This document shows, one piece after another, positions 6,568-13,004 of a DNA stretch of 13,004 nt (positions are counted from its first letter, which is position 1; every line of letters starts with the position of its first letter). This DNA comes from Victivallales bacterium (GTDB lineage: Bacteria > Verrucomicrobiota > Lentisphaeria > Oligosphaerales > Oligosphaeraceae), in NCBI GenBank assembly GCA_017963875.1, contig JAGCTA010000498.1, positions 1 through 13,004 of the forward strand. Direction: 5' to 3'. The notes under the pieces were generated by a model that did not search any database, was not told where the DNA came from, and was given only the letters and a program-made list of their open reading frames with translations. Position numbers and translations under genes: made by a program.

Positions 6568-6596
6568 TTGATGAAATGGCAATTGCGTGCTATCTT
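6568..6596 (+). promoter_or_regulatory. Sigma70-like promoter for the rpmH operon
   Basis: TTGATG (6568-6573) and TATCTT (6591-6596) are separated by 17 nt and each matches four of six consensus bases. They lie about 60 bp upstream of the rpmH ATG and just after the terminator. Confidence 0.5.
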
Positions 6597-6655
6597 ATAC
6601 AACTCACGACTAATAGTATTTTCACATAAACCTTAACAATAGAAGGAAAATCATC

Positions 6656-6796
6656 ATGGCACAGAAACGTACTTTCCAGCCCCATACCCTTCCACGCAAG
6701 CGCAAACTCGGTTTCCGCGCTCGCATGTCAACGAAGAATGGCCGCAAGGTCCTTGCAAACCGCCGCCGCGTTGGCCGCAAGCGCCTCGCTCTGTAA
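6656..6796 (+). CDS. rpmH: 50S ribosomal protein bL34
   Basis: A 46-residue, very basic protein of the large ribosomal subunit. It contains the KRTFQP N-terminal motif and the [19 protein letters not shown] core that define bL34, and its length matches the family (44-47). AGAAGGA at 6641-6647 lies 8 nt before the ATG; the stop is TAA 6794-6796. It is first in the conserved rpmH-rnpA-yidD-yidC-jag operon. In many bacteria dnaA sits beside rpmH; here the upstream neighbour is the unrelated aminotransferase, so no replication origin is implied. Confidence 0.97.
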   Translation: MAQKRTFQPHTLPRKRKLGFRARMSTKNGRKVLANRRRVGRKRLAL

Positions 6797-6799
6797 CCC

Positions 6800-6826
6800 T
6801 CACGCCCTGGCCGATCCAGGGAGTGA
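6800..6826 (+). other. Stem-loop between rpmH and rnpA
   Basis: TCAC-G-CCCTGG (6800-6810) pairs with CCAGGG-A-GTGA (6816-6826) around the loop CCGAT: ten pairs and one G-A mismatch. Only three T follow, so complete termination is unlikely. It could be a processing site or partial attenuator lowering rnpA expression relative to the highly needed rpmH. Confidence 0.5.
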
Positions 6827-6850
6827 TTTGAAACAGGACGGCATGTCGCC

Positions 6851-7252
6851 ATGGACGCTTGTACTGAAGAACGCTCAAACTCATCGCGGACAGCGGTTTT
6901 CGGGCGTGAATCGCGTCTTCGGAACAATAGCCAATTGGAGGACATGCGGCGGCTCGGCCATAAGGTCGCTGGTCGCCATTGCGTCCTGGTCGTGCTGCAG
7001 TCGCCGCCAGACGGAACGCGTAGGGCGGCTTTTTTAATTTCACGAAGGTACAGTCTGCTGGCGGTCGAGAGGAATCGGGCGCGGCGTTTGTTTCGCGAGG
7101 CATTCCGCCAACTCTATCCACAGTTGCCACCCGTATGGCTGCTCTTCATTCCACGTCGCTACATGAAAGGCATTCGTCTTCCTGAACTTCTTGTGGAAAT
7201 ACGGTCTCTGGCATCAGAGGCAGGTCTGGAGTTAGGGCAAGGGGAAGGATGA
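6851..7252 (+). CDS. rnpA: Ribonuclease P protein component
   Basis: A 133-residue basic protein that binds the RNase P RNA and helps it recognise the 5' leader of precursor tRNA. The family signature is present as ERNRARRLFREAFR (Arg74, Asn75, Arg76, Arg82, Glu83), preceded by RESRLRNNSQLEDMRRLGHKV, the usual N-terminal segment. The ATG at 6851 is the only good start after the in-frame TGA at 6824; its ribosome site is weak (CAGGA about 12 nt upstream). This gives about 17 residues ahead of the conserved RESRLR region, which is a little long. The final TGA overlaps the yidD start (ATGA), indicating translational coupling. RnpA sequences are poorly conserved, but the RNR motif and position after rpmH are decisive. 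Confidence 0.93.
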   Translation: MDACTEERSNSSRTAVFGRESRLRNNSQLEDMRRLGHKVAGRHCVLVVLQSPPDGTRRAAFLISRRYSLLAVERNRARRLFREAFRQLYPQLPPVWLLFIPRRYMKGIRLPELLVEIRSLASEAGLELGQGEG

Positions 7253-7512
7253 TGTGGCGAAAAGTCTGGCAATTGCCTGCAAAGGCCGCCGTTCTTTGCA
7301 TTCGCTTCTATCAACTGGCCCTTTCGCCGATGAAAGGCCATGGTTGTTGTCGTTTTACGCCAACATGTTCAAGTTATGCCATCACCGCATATCGGCGATT
7401 CGGTTTCATCCGTGGAACCGCCTTGACCATCTGGCGTATCCTCAGATGCCATCCGTTCTACCACGGATGCCTGTATGACCCCGTGCCCGAAAAAAAGAGG
7501 ACAGAGAATTGA
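7249..7512 (+). CDS. yidD: Membrane protein insertion efficiency factor YidD
   Basis: An 87-residue member of the YidD family, a small membrane-associated protein that assists YidC-dependent insertion of inner-membrane proteins. It shows an amphipathic N-terminus (VLCIRFYQLALSPMKG) and the defining motif CCRFTPTCSSYAITA, followed by GFIRGTALTIWRILRCHPFYHG and ending in DPVPEKK. Two ATGs lie in tandem at 7249 and 7252. The first overlaps the rnpA stop; the second is better spaced from the purine-rich GGGGAAGG at 7241-7248, so either may be used. The TGA stop at 7510-7512 overlaps the yidC start codon. Confidence 0.95.
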   Translation: MMWRKVWQLPAKAAVLCIRFYQLALSPMKGHGCCRFTPTCSSYAITAYRRFGFIRGTALTIWRILRCHPFYHGCLYDPVPEKKRTEN

Positions 7513-9431
7513 AAAACCTTGACAAGACAAGTATCATTGGCATTGCCGTCTGCATTGTGCTGATGGTCGTGCTCTTTATGCGCATGAGCGCGCGCAATGC
7601 CGAAATGGAGCGTCAGCAGGCCGAACAGAATGCCGCCATGCCGACAGATGCCCAGCAACCGCAGCCGCCAGCGTCGTCTGAGGCTGCTCAGGTACCACAA
7701 CAGGCCGTAGGGGCAGCGCAGACACCCGCCGCACAGCAACCCATTGCAGCCGCGCCGACTACGTCTTCAACACTTGCTCCCGCAGATCCCGAACTTCCTT
7801 TCGGAGCGGCGTTGCGTGCCAAGCCGTCGGAGAAACCGATTTCGCTGGTACGAGACGGGGAGGCGACGTTTAATGTCATTCCACGCCATGGTGTTGTGTC
7901 TGTCGTGATGCAGAATTACAAAAGGCAGCGCGAAGGCAAGGAAGACCCAGGTCCCGTCGTTCTTGGAAATTACGATTGCCCGTTTTTGACTGTCTCCTCC
8001 GTTGACGGCGAAGCGCAGTGGTGCGAGCCGAAAGCGGACGACAATGCCGTTTCAGTGTCTGACGGCACCGTGTCCGTCCGTCGCGTTAGCAGGGACGGCA
8101 CTGTGGAGATGACGGAAATCTGGTCCGTTCCCAAAGATGACTCATACGAACTTCATTACGATGTCATATTCAAGAACTTGACTCAGGCACCAGTGCAGGT
8201 CGCCAACGTCGCTGTCGAAGTCGGCGCATTGTCGCCGCTGATGGCAGGGAAGGGCGAAGAGGGCTTCGGCGGTGTCGCGTACATGCTTCCGCCAGTGCAC
8301 GACAATCATTGCGAGGAATTCCCCGCGTCGAAACTGAAGAAATTCGCTGAAGCGCGTGCGAAACTCAATGACCCGAATGTGACTCAAAGCGTGAAGCAAG
8401 ACGCCATGGAGGACATCGTGACCATCAGGGAACTCGCCTGGGCTGCAGTCCATACACGTTATTTCATGCAAGCGGTGCGTTCCCGCGACCCGCAGTTCAG
8501 ATTCGCGGCATTGGAGGCATTTTCGTGCGACAATATGCCTGGCGAGCCAAAGGCGGACCCATACGGACGTTTCCGCGCACGTCTTGTCCTGCCTGCCGTC
8601 ATCGTCCCCGCTGGCGCGACCCAGACCTTCCAGTTGTCGGGCTTTGCTGGACCGAAGGATTTGAACATGCTGTCTGGAAAGAAAATCGGTCTTGACGGCA
8701 CGCTGGGCGTGGACAGGTTTTTCATGTGGACGCCGCGCTGGATGGGCGCGTTGAGCATGTTCTTCCTGAATTCACTGCTCTGGCTGAGCAAACTTTTCCC
8801 AGGAAAAATGGCGCTTGGCTTTGCTCTGATTCTTCTGACGATCATTGTGAAACTCGTGTTCTGGCCGTTGTCGCACCGCAGTTCGCGTTCCATGAAGAAA
8901 ATGCAGGAACTTCAGCCGCAACTGAAGGAAATCCGCGAAAAATACAAGTCGGACCCGCAGGAAATGTACCGTCGCCAGCAGCAATTGTACAAGGACAACA
9001 ATGTCTCGCAGTTGGGCGGATGCCTGCCGATGCTTGTGCAGATTCCCATTTTCTTCGCGCTGTTCAACACGTTCCGAGGTTCCATTGAATTGCGTCAGGC
9101 GTGCTTCCTCTGGGCGGAGGATCTCTCCCTGCCTGATACCGTTCTCAATCTCGGCGTTGTCGGATTGAACCCAATGGCGTTGATCATGGTCGGTACGATG
9201 ATCTGGCAGCAGGTGAAGACTCCGACGGGCGACCCCAGCCAGAAGCGGATGATGATTATCATGTCATTGATGTTCACCTATTTCCTATATACACAGCCGT
9301 CGGGGCTGACGCTCTACATGACCGTCAATCAGTTGCTCTCGATGCTTCAGTTCCATATCATTAAGAAACTTGACGCACGGGAGGAGGCAATGAAAAAGAA
9401 CGGGGGAAAGCCGATTCCCTCAACCAGATAA
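7509..9431 (+). CDS. yidC: Membrane protein insertase YidC (Gram-negative long form)
   Basis: A 640-residue insertase that places proteins into the inner membrane alone or with SecYEG. Translation starts at TTG 7509, overlapping the yidD stop (TTGA), with AGAGGA 7 nt upstream. Domains: transmembrane segment about 8-27; an Ala/Gln/Pro-rich periplasmic linker about 36-95; the beta-sandwich periplasmic domain about 100-400; a hydrophobic segment near 415-430; the conserved core from about 433, with the cytoplasmic coiled-coil loop (KKMQELQPQLKEIREKY), GGCLPMLVQIPIFFALF (503-519) and two more hydrophobic regions (about 546-570, 583-621). The long periplasmic domain marks a diderm. The groove position that is Arg366 in E. 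coli is Lys448 here (IIVKLVFWPL). There is no long basic C-terminal tail. The stop is TAA 9429-9431. Confidence 0.96.
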   Translation: MKNLDKTSIIGIAVCIVLMVVLFMRMSARNAEMERQQAEQNAAMPTDAQQPQPPASSEAAQVPQQAVGAAQTPAAQQPIAAAPTTSSTLAPADPELPFGAALRAKPSEKPISLVRDGEATFNVIPRHGVVSVVMQNYKRQREGKEDPGPVVLGNYDCPFLTVSSVDGEAQWCEPKADDNAVSVSDGTVSVRRVSRDGTVEMTEIWSVPKDDSYELHYDVIFKNLTQAPVQVANVAVEVGALSPLMAGKGEEGFGGVAYMLPPVHDNHCEEFPASKLKKFAEARAKLNDPNVTQSVKQDAMEDIVTIRELAWAAVHTRYFMQAVRSRDPQFRFAALEAFSCDNMPGEPKADPYGRFRARLVLPAVIVPAGATQTFQLSGFAGPKDLNMLSGKKIGLDGTLGVDRFFMWTPRWMGALSMFFLNSLLWLSKLFPGKMALGFALILLTIIVKLVFWPLSHRSSRSMKKMQELQPQLKEIREKYKSDPQEMYRRQQQLYKDNNVSQLGGCLPMLVQIPIFFALFNTFRGSIELRQACFLWAEDLSLPDTVLNLGVVGLNPMALIMVGTMIWQQVKTPTGDPSQKRMMIIMSLMFTYFLYTQPSGLTLYMTVNQLLSMLQFHIIKKLDAREEAMKKNGGKPIPSTR

Positions 9432-9473
9432 ATCACTTCTCACTGCGGACACAAACATAAGGAAGACGCCATA

Positions 9474-9992
9474 ATGAATGAAAATGTGCTGGAATTATCT
9501 AAGGGCATCCTTTGCGAAATGCTCGAAAAACTTGGAAACGATGCCGAGGTAACCATTGTCTCCGATGCGGCGGAACCGAAACTCGACCTTAAGTCATCCC
9601 AGGCGGGGCGGCTTATCGGCAGGAAAGGACAGAATTTGGAGGCGCTGGAAATGGTGCTGAATCGAATCCTCAGACGGAAACTTCAGGATGAGGACAATAC
9701 CCCGTGGGTCGTCCTCGAAGTTGATGGTTACTGCGTTCCCCATAAGTCAGTTGAACATCATGGCAGAGTCTCAAAGTCTGATATGGAGACACTTAAGGCG
9801 ATGGCACTTGATGCGGCAAAGGAAGTCAAATATTGGGGTGAGCCCAAGGTCGTCGGACCATATCGTCCAGGTGAAAGGCGAATCATCCACATGACGCTGA
9901 GGAATGATCCCGCCGTCGAGACGGTATCGGATGCCGAAGCGGATGCCAATGGCTGCAAGCGCGTTACCATTCGCATGAAGGAAAAGGCCTGA
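9474..9992 (+). CDS. jag: KH/R3H RNA-binding protein Jag (KhpB/EloR)
   Basis: A 172-residue cytoplasmic RNA-binding protein. In other bacteria Jag/KhpB partners with KhpA and affects cell elongation and RNA regulation. The type II KH domain carries the GxxG loop as GRLIGRKGQNLEALE (Gly45 to Glu59). The R3H domain ends the protein, with PYRPGERRIIHMTLRND giving the R-x3-H pair Arg135/His139. The N-terminal Jag-N domain found in many Firmicutes homologues is absent: the KH domain starts almost at once. The ATG at 9474 has AAGGAAG 8 nt upstream. The gene follows yidC by 42 nt and closes the operon before a strong terminator. Confidence 0.93.
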   Translation: MNENVLELSKGILCEMLEKLGNDAEVTIVSDAAEPKLDLKSSQAGRLIGRKGQNLEALEMVLNRILRRKLQDEDNTPWVVLEVDGYCVPHKSVEHHGRVSKSDMETLKAMALDAAKEVKYWGEPKVVGPYRPGERRIIHMTLRNDPAVETVSDAEADANGCKRVTIRMKEKA

Positions 9993-10010
9993 TTATTGAC
10001 AATGAATTTT

Positions 10011-10052
10011 GCAAAAGCCCAGTGAAAATGAATCTTTCCACTGGGCTTTTGC
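10011..10052. terminator. Terminator at the end of the rpmH-jag operon
   Basis: A perfect 14-bp stem, GCAAAAGCCCAGTG (10011-10024) with CACTGGGCTTTTGC (10039-10052), encloses a 14-nt loop. The TTTT and AAAA runs sit inside the stem ends, so it could work in both directions. A second small hairpin, GCGTG-AAAATA-CACGC (10051/10055 to 10062/10066), overlaps its 3' edge and is followed by AT-rich sequence. Confidence 0.8.
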
Positions 10053-10115
10053 GTGAAAATACACGCAAAAATTTGTTTTCTTTTTCAAATTTGTTCTTTT
10101 TTTTATTATTTTCGC

Positions 10116-10144
10116 TTGATTTAACGCATTTTGGGAAATATGGT
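10116..10144 (+). promoter_or_regulatory. Candidate promoter for the Amuc_1102-like gene
   Basis: TTGATT (10116-10121) and TATGGT (10139-10144) are separated by 17 nt in very AT-rich DNA after the operon terminator. A second, weaker pair is TTGACT (10171) with TAGTGT (10192; 15-nt spacer). Either would drive the secreted-protein gene at 10237. Confidence 0.35.
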
Positions 10145-10236
10145 AAAGAAAAAATGGGTTATTATGTCTTTTGACTGAAAATGTCATCCGATAGTGTCCA
10201 TGCCTGAAATGGTATCATTTGAGAGGTCATCAAATT

Positions 10237-10863
10237 ATGTTTTCATCTAAATCCCACCGAATCGCTCTGGCAGCCGTGATGTTTTTGTCCCTGATGCTTG
10301 CATTGCCTTGCCAGGCGCAGAAGAAATCAAAGGCCGAGATTAAAATTTCCAAAATCGGCTGTGATGCAGTCAAGACACCGCGTTTCAAGGATTCAGAGGA
10401 GAGCGAAAAATACCATTGGGGCCGTTTTTACGTCAAATTCGATGTGACGAGCACGGGGACAAAGGATGACTGGCTCGACTCGCTTGACATTGTCTGGAAA
10501 ATCGTCTGCACAGACCAGACGACGAAGCGGCCGAAACTCTACAGCATCACGGTTCCATACGAGGATATCGAGAAGGGCAGCGGACACAATGCATGCATTT
10601 ACCTGAAGCCAAAGTTCCTCCGCCGTTTCACAAATAGCAAGAGATTCAACGCGGGGGATTTCTCACTCTATGTCGAATTGCAGATAGACGGCCAGAAAAT
10701 CACCTCCGAAATCGATACGAAGCCCGCACATAAGGCACTTGGGCGCTGGGATAAGGAGGATGCCGATCGCGGACGCAGTGAAAGATACCTGATTCCAAAG
10801 TCAAAGACACCATTCGCCAGTCTGGACTATGACTACTGGGAGACGGAAAAGCCTACGGAATGA
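10237..10863 (+). CDS. Secreted Amuc_1102-like pilus-associated protein
   Basis: A 208-residue exported protein. The ATG at 10237 is chosen over the upstream TTG at 10219 because GAGAGG (10221-10226) lies 10 nt before it and a normal signal peptide then begins at once (SSKSHR, hydrophobic ALAAVMFLSLMLAL, cleavage near CQAQ-KK). The mature part starts with the strand-like segment AEIKISKIGCDAVKTP and includes RFYVKFDVTS, WLDSLDIVWKIVC, KPKFLRRF and DFSLYVELQIDGQ, an all-beta pattern. By eye this resembles the Amuc_1102 family of Akkermansia, a pilin-like or Ig-like surface protein encoded with a PilM-like gene; the PilM-like gene directly downstream supports that. The family call is from memory of the pattern and order, not a search. 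The C-terminus is highly charged. Confidence 0.65.
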   Translation: MFSSKSHRIALAAVMFLSLMLALPCQAQKKSKAEIKISKIGCDAVKTPRFKDSEESEKYHWGRFYVKFDVTSTGTKDDWLDSLDIVWKIVCTDQTTKRPKLYSITVPYEDIEKGSGHNACIYLKPKFLRRFTNSKRFNAGDFSLYVELQIDGQKITSEIDTKPAHKALGRWDKEDADRGRSERYLIPKSKTPFASLDYDYWETEKPTE

Positions 10864-10895
10864 TTCTTCGTGCAATGGCATTCCGTCTACGGAAT
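10855..10895 (+). other. Mutually exclusive small hairpins after the Amuc_1102-like gene
   Basis: ACGGAAT (10855-10861, overlapping the stop codon) and ACGGAAT (10889-10895) can each pair with the single ATTCCGT (10880-10886). The downstream pairing is compact and followed by ACTTTT, at best a weak terminator, so some read-through into the PilM-like gene is possible. Confidence 0.4.
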
Positions 10896-10918
10896 ACTTT
10901 TCATAACATTACATCAAT

Positions 10919-10924
10919 TATAAT
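10919..10924 (+). promoter_or_regulatory. Consensus -10 box upstream of the PilM-like gene
   Basis: TATAAT matches the consensus perfectly, 20 nt before the ATG at 10945. The only -35-like hexamer nearby is TTTTCA (10898; 15-nt spacer), so the promoter is plausible but not complete. The ribosome site before this ATG is weak (ACAGG at 10932-10936). Confidence 0.4.
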
Positions 10925-10944
10925 ATTCACGACAGGTTTTCAGA

Positions 10945-13004
10945 ATGGCTATAGAAGAACGAATACTCGCTATCGATATCGGTGCGACTAGTATTAAACT
11001 CTGCGAATTCGATTGCGGCAACGGGGATGAGGTCTCGCTTGAAAATTTCGCATACCGCGAATACGAAGAGGAACTTTCCGAAGGTACGCGTTTCAATGTC
11101 GTTGCGGGGTTGTTGCGGCAGATGCTCGCTGAAGGCGGCTTCCGCGCAAAACGCGCGCTGATTTCACTCTCTGGCCAGTCAGCACTGATGCGTTTCGGAC
11201 GCCTCGGCATTGTCAAATACGACAAGAAACAGATACGTAAACTCGCTGAATTCGAGGCGACGAACAATATCCCGTTCCCCGTCAGCGAGGTCCTTTACGA
11301 TTACCAGTTGATCGCGACGGAAGCCTCCGACCAGATTGATGTCCTTTCAGTCGTCATCAAGAACGAAGTCGTTGATCAGTTCACGCGAGCCGTCATGACC
11401 GTTGGATGCGAACCTATCCACGTTGACCTGGCACCAGTGGCGTGCTTCAATGCGGCGCGCGCCAACGGACTTGGCGATGATCAGTGCGTCATTATACTCA
11501 ACATCGGCGGACGTAACACATCGCTCCTCTTCGCGGAAGGTGAACGGTTCTTCGCACGTAACATCCCGATGGCTGGACACTCCATCACTCAGCAGATTGC
11601 CAAGGAATTCGGTATCGGCCTGCCCGAAGCAGAGGAACTCAAGCGCCGCCATGGTTTCGTTGCCTTGGGCGGTGCATACGCCGAGCCTGAATCGGAGACG
11701 GCGGCGAACGTCTCGAAGATCATCCGCACGGTCATGGCGCGTCTCCATGGTGAAATCGCGCGTTCTATCAATGTCTATAAATCTCAGCAACATGGCAGCG
11801 CGCCTGTCAAGATGTACCTGACTGGCGGCAGTTCCGTGCTGAATTACTGTGATGTCTTCTTCCAGGAGAAACTGGGTATTCCCGTCGAGTATTTCAACCC
11901 CTTCGGCGCAATCAACCTGGCTCCTCAGATTGACAAGACGCGCCTCGGCGAGGTCGCACACATGTTCAGCGAGCCGATTGGACTTGTCATGCGGTATGTC
12001 TCGCAGTGCCCGATCGAAATCGACCTGGTCCCCATCGCCATCCAAAGGCAGCAGAGGCTGTCCGCGAAAAAGCCGTTCTTCATCGTGGCTGGCATTACTG
12101 TCATGCTGACGCTCGGCATACTTAATTACGGAATCAGAAATGCCGCTGATATCTATGATTCAGCGGCGAAGAACCTGGAGACGTCGGCGAAGTACGAAAA
12201 GCAGTTGAAAGACGTCCAGGCGCAGATTTCCGAGGCGGGGAAATACAAGTCGCAAAATGATGAAATGGAGCAGGAACTGATGAAGAAGTGCCTGCTTCCG
12301 AATATCTTCCATGAAATCGCCCTGCTACGCCCTGATTTCCTGACCATTACCTCCATCAAGCCCGTGTATGCGGAAGAACCGCTCGACATGTCCATGGACG
12401 ATACGGCTGTCGCTGGGGATGGTGGCGGCGGCGAAGGCGCTGGCATGATGATGGAAGGTGCTGGCATGATGATGGATGGCGGCGGCGGTGGCGGCGGCGA
12501 AGAGGTCACCGCAGGCGAGACCTATTCCACGCAGGAACGCATTGTCTATGGATATGAGATCACGGGGTTCTGCTTCATGCCGAATACCGATAGCGCACAG
12601 CGCTGGACGCCTGACCAGAATTACTGGACGGATTTCTCGGGCATCATCGAACTCCCTGAAAAGGCAAGCGATGTAGAGGCGGAGAAAAAGGAGGAGGAGG
12701 CCGCTCAGGCCGCAAAGGAAAAGGCCGCTGCCGAAGCCGAGGAAAATAACAATAATGACGCTGAGGCCGCCGATGCCGAAAACACCGCCGACAATCAGAA
12801 AAAGGATGAAGAAAATGGCGAAGGCGAAAACGAGCAGAAGGAACCTGCTGAGGAAGACCCTGCAGTCGTCGCAAGGAGGCTCTCTGAAAAGCGCTTCGCC
12901 AAGGCCGAGGCCAGAATGAAGCAGATGAAGACTCCAGACCAGGCGTTCATGGAAAACCTCCTCAGTTCGCCGCTTTTTGACGATTCGGTCAACCCAAGGC
13001 ACCA
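10945..13004 (+). CDS. PilM-like actin-fold protein fused to a membrane/PilN-like region (3' end outside window)
   Basis: The frame is open from ATG 10945 to the window edge, 686 codons without a stop. Residues about 1-355 match the PilM/FtsA actin-like fold: phosphate-1 LAIDIGATSIKLC (8-20), a phosphate-2 region ILNIGGRNTS (184-193) and an adenosine-site MYLTGGSS (290-297). PilM normally sits on the inner cytoplasmic face and holds PilN. Here the chain continues into a single membrane segment (about 377-394, FFIVAGITVMLTLGILNYGI), a coiled coil (about 400-450), and a segment like PilN (NIFHEIALLRPDFLTITSI). It then has a Gly/Met-rich stretch (about 492-521) and a Glu/Ala/Lys/Asn-rich stretch (about 577-640). 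This suits the Amuc_1101-type PilM-like family following an Amuc_1102-like gene. Canonical PilM is about 350 residues. Asn186 replaces the expected phosphate-2 Asp. Confidence 0.8.
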   Translation, partial: MAIEERILAIDIGATSIKLCEFDCGNGDEVSLENFAYREYEEELSEGTRFNVVAGLLRQMLAEGGFRAKRALISLSGQSALMRFGRLGIVKYDKKQIRKLAEFEATNNIPFPVSEVLYDYQLIATEASDQIDVLSVVIKNEVVDQFTRAVMTVGCEPIHVDLAPVACFNAARANGLGDDQCVIILNIGGRNTSLLFAEGERFFARNIPMAGHSITQQIAKEFGIGLPEAEELKRRHGFVALGGAYAEPESETAANVSKIIRTVMARLHGEIARSINVYKSQQHGSAPVKMYLTGGSSVLNYCDVFFQEKLGIPVEYFNPFGAINLAPQIDKTRLGEVAHMFSEPIGLVMRYVSQCPIEIDLVPIAIQRQQRLSAKKPFFIVAGITVMLTLGILNYGIRNAADIYDSAAKNLETSAKYEKQLKDVQAQISEAGKYKSQNDEMEQELMKKCLLPNIFHEIALLRPDFLTITSIKPVYAEEPLDMSMDDTAVAGDGGGGEGAGMMMEGAGMMMDGGGGGGGEEVTAGETYSTQERIVYGYEITGFCFMPNTDSAQRWTPDQNYWTDFSGIIELPEKASDVEAEKKEEEAAQAAKEKAAAEAEENNNNDAEAADAENTADNQKKDEENGEGENEQKEPAEEDPAVVARRLSEKRFAKAEARMKQMKTPDQAFMENLLSSPLFDDSVNPRH
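12433..12474 (+). repeat. 21-bp in-frame repeat coding EGAGMMM
   Basis: Two adjacent, nearly identical 21-bp units encode EGAGMMM twice inside the Gly/Met-rich stretch of the PilM-like protein, flanked by Gly runs. The repeat keeps the frame, so copy number could vary without breaking the protein. Confidence 0.75.

Noticed and set aside
6540..6656. Chromosome replication origin beside rpmH
   Set aside because: No dnaA gene and no cluster of DnaA boxes was seen; the upstream neighbour is an aminotransferase with its terminator.
12153..13002. Minus-strand frames (12153-12509 and 12325-13002) rich in Pro, Ser, His and Ala
   Set aside because: They are the reverse of the Gly/Met- and Glu/Ala-rich stretches of the PilM-like gene; low complexity explains the lack of stops.

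Overview
The window looks like part of a chromosome from a PVC-superphylum bacterium, most plausibly a gut- or rumen-type Lentisphaerota/Kiritimatiellota or another Verrucomicrobia relative. The grounds are a very large secreted glycoside-hydrolase-like protein, abundant hairpin repeats between genes, and a pair of genes resembling the Amuc_1102 and Amuc_1101 families of the Akkermansia pilus-like cluster. This placement is inference from protein resemblance by eye; no marker gene or search was available.

Bases 1-4523: the 3' end of an ArgD-type class III aminotransferase (1-467) is followed by an array of five hairpins spaced exactly 64 bp apart (about 486-770). Next comes a 1231-residue secreted protein (828-4523) with carbohydrate-binding-like N-terminal modules and a TIM-barrel-like core.

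Bases 4524-6655: a 223-bp repeat element with terminal inverted repeats and flanking 11-bp direct repeats (4528-4773) is followed by a DegT/DnrJ/EryC1/StrS sugar aminotransferase (4920-6260). That gene is interrupted by one in-frame TAG at 5364, with the same frame open and conserved on both sides. Downstream are two more copies of the hairpin module found inside the upstream element, then a strong intrinsic terminator (6485-6525). The aminotransferase is therefore bracketed by members of one repeat family.

Bases 6568-10052: a classical rpmH-rnpA-yidD-yidC-jag operon, with a sigma70-like promoter at 6568, stop/start overlaps at rnpA/yidD and yidD/yidC, and a long hairpin terminator at 10011-10052. 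The genes couple ribosomal protein bL34, the RNase P protein, membrane-protein insertion (YidD, YidC) and the KH/R3H RNA-binding protein Jag/KhpB.

Bases 10053-13004: a 208-residue secreted protein resembling Amuc_1102, then a PilM-like actin-fold protein (10945 to the window end, still open). The latter continues through a membrane segment into a PilN-like region with Gly/Met-rich and Glu/Ala/Lys/Asn-rich stretches. This is probably the start of a pilus-like cluster continuing past the window.

All nine stop codons that end genes inside the window are TGA (seven) or TAA (two); none is TAG. That makes the TAG inside the aminotransferase the point most worth testing: nonsense mutation, assembly error, or read-through.
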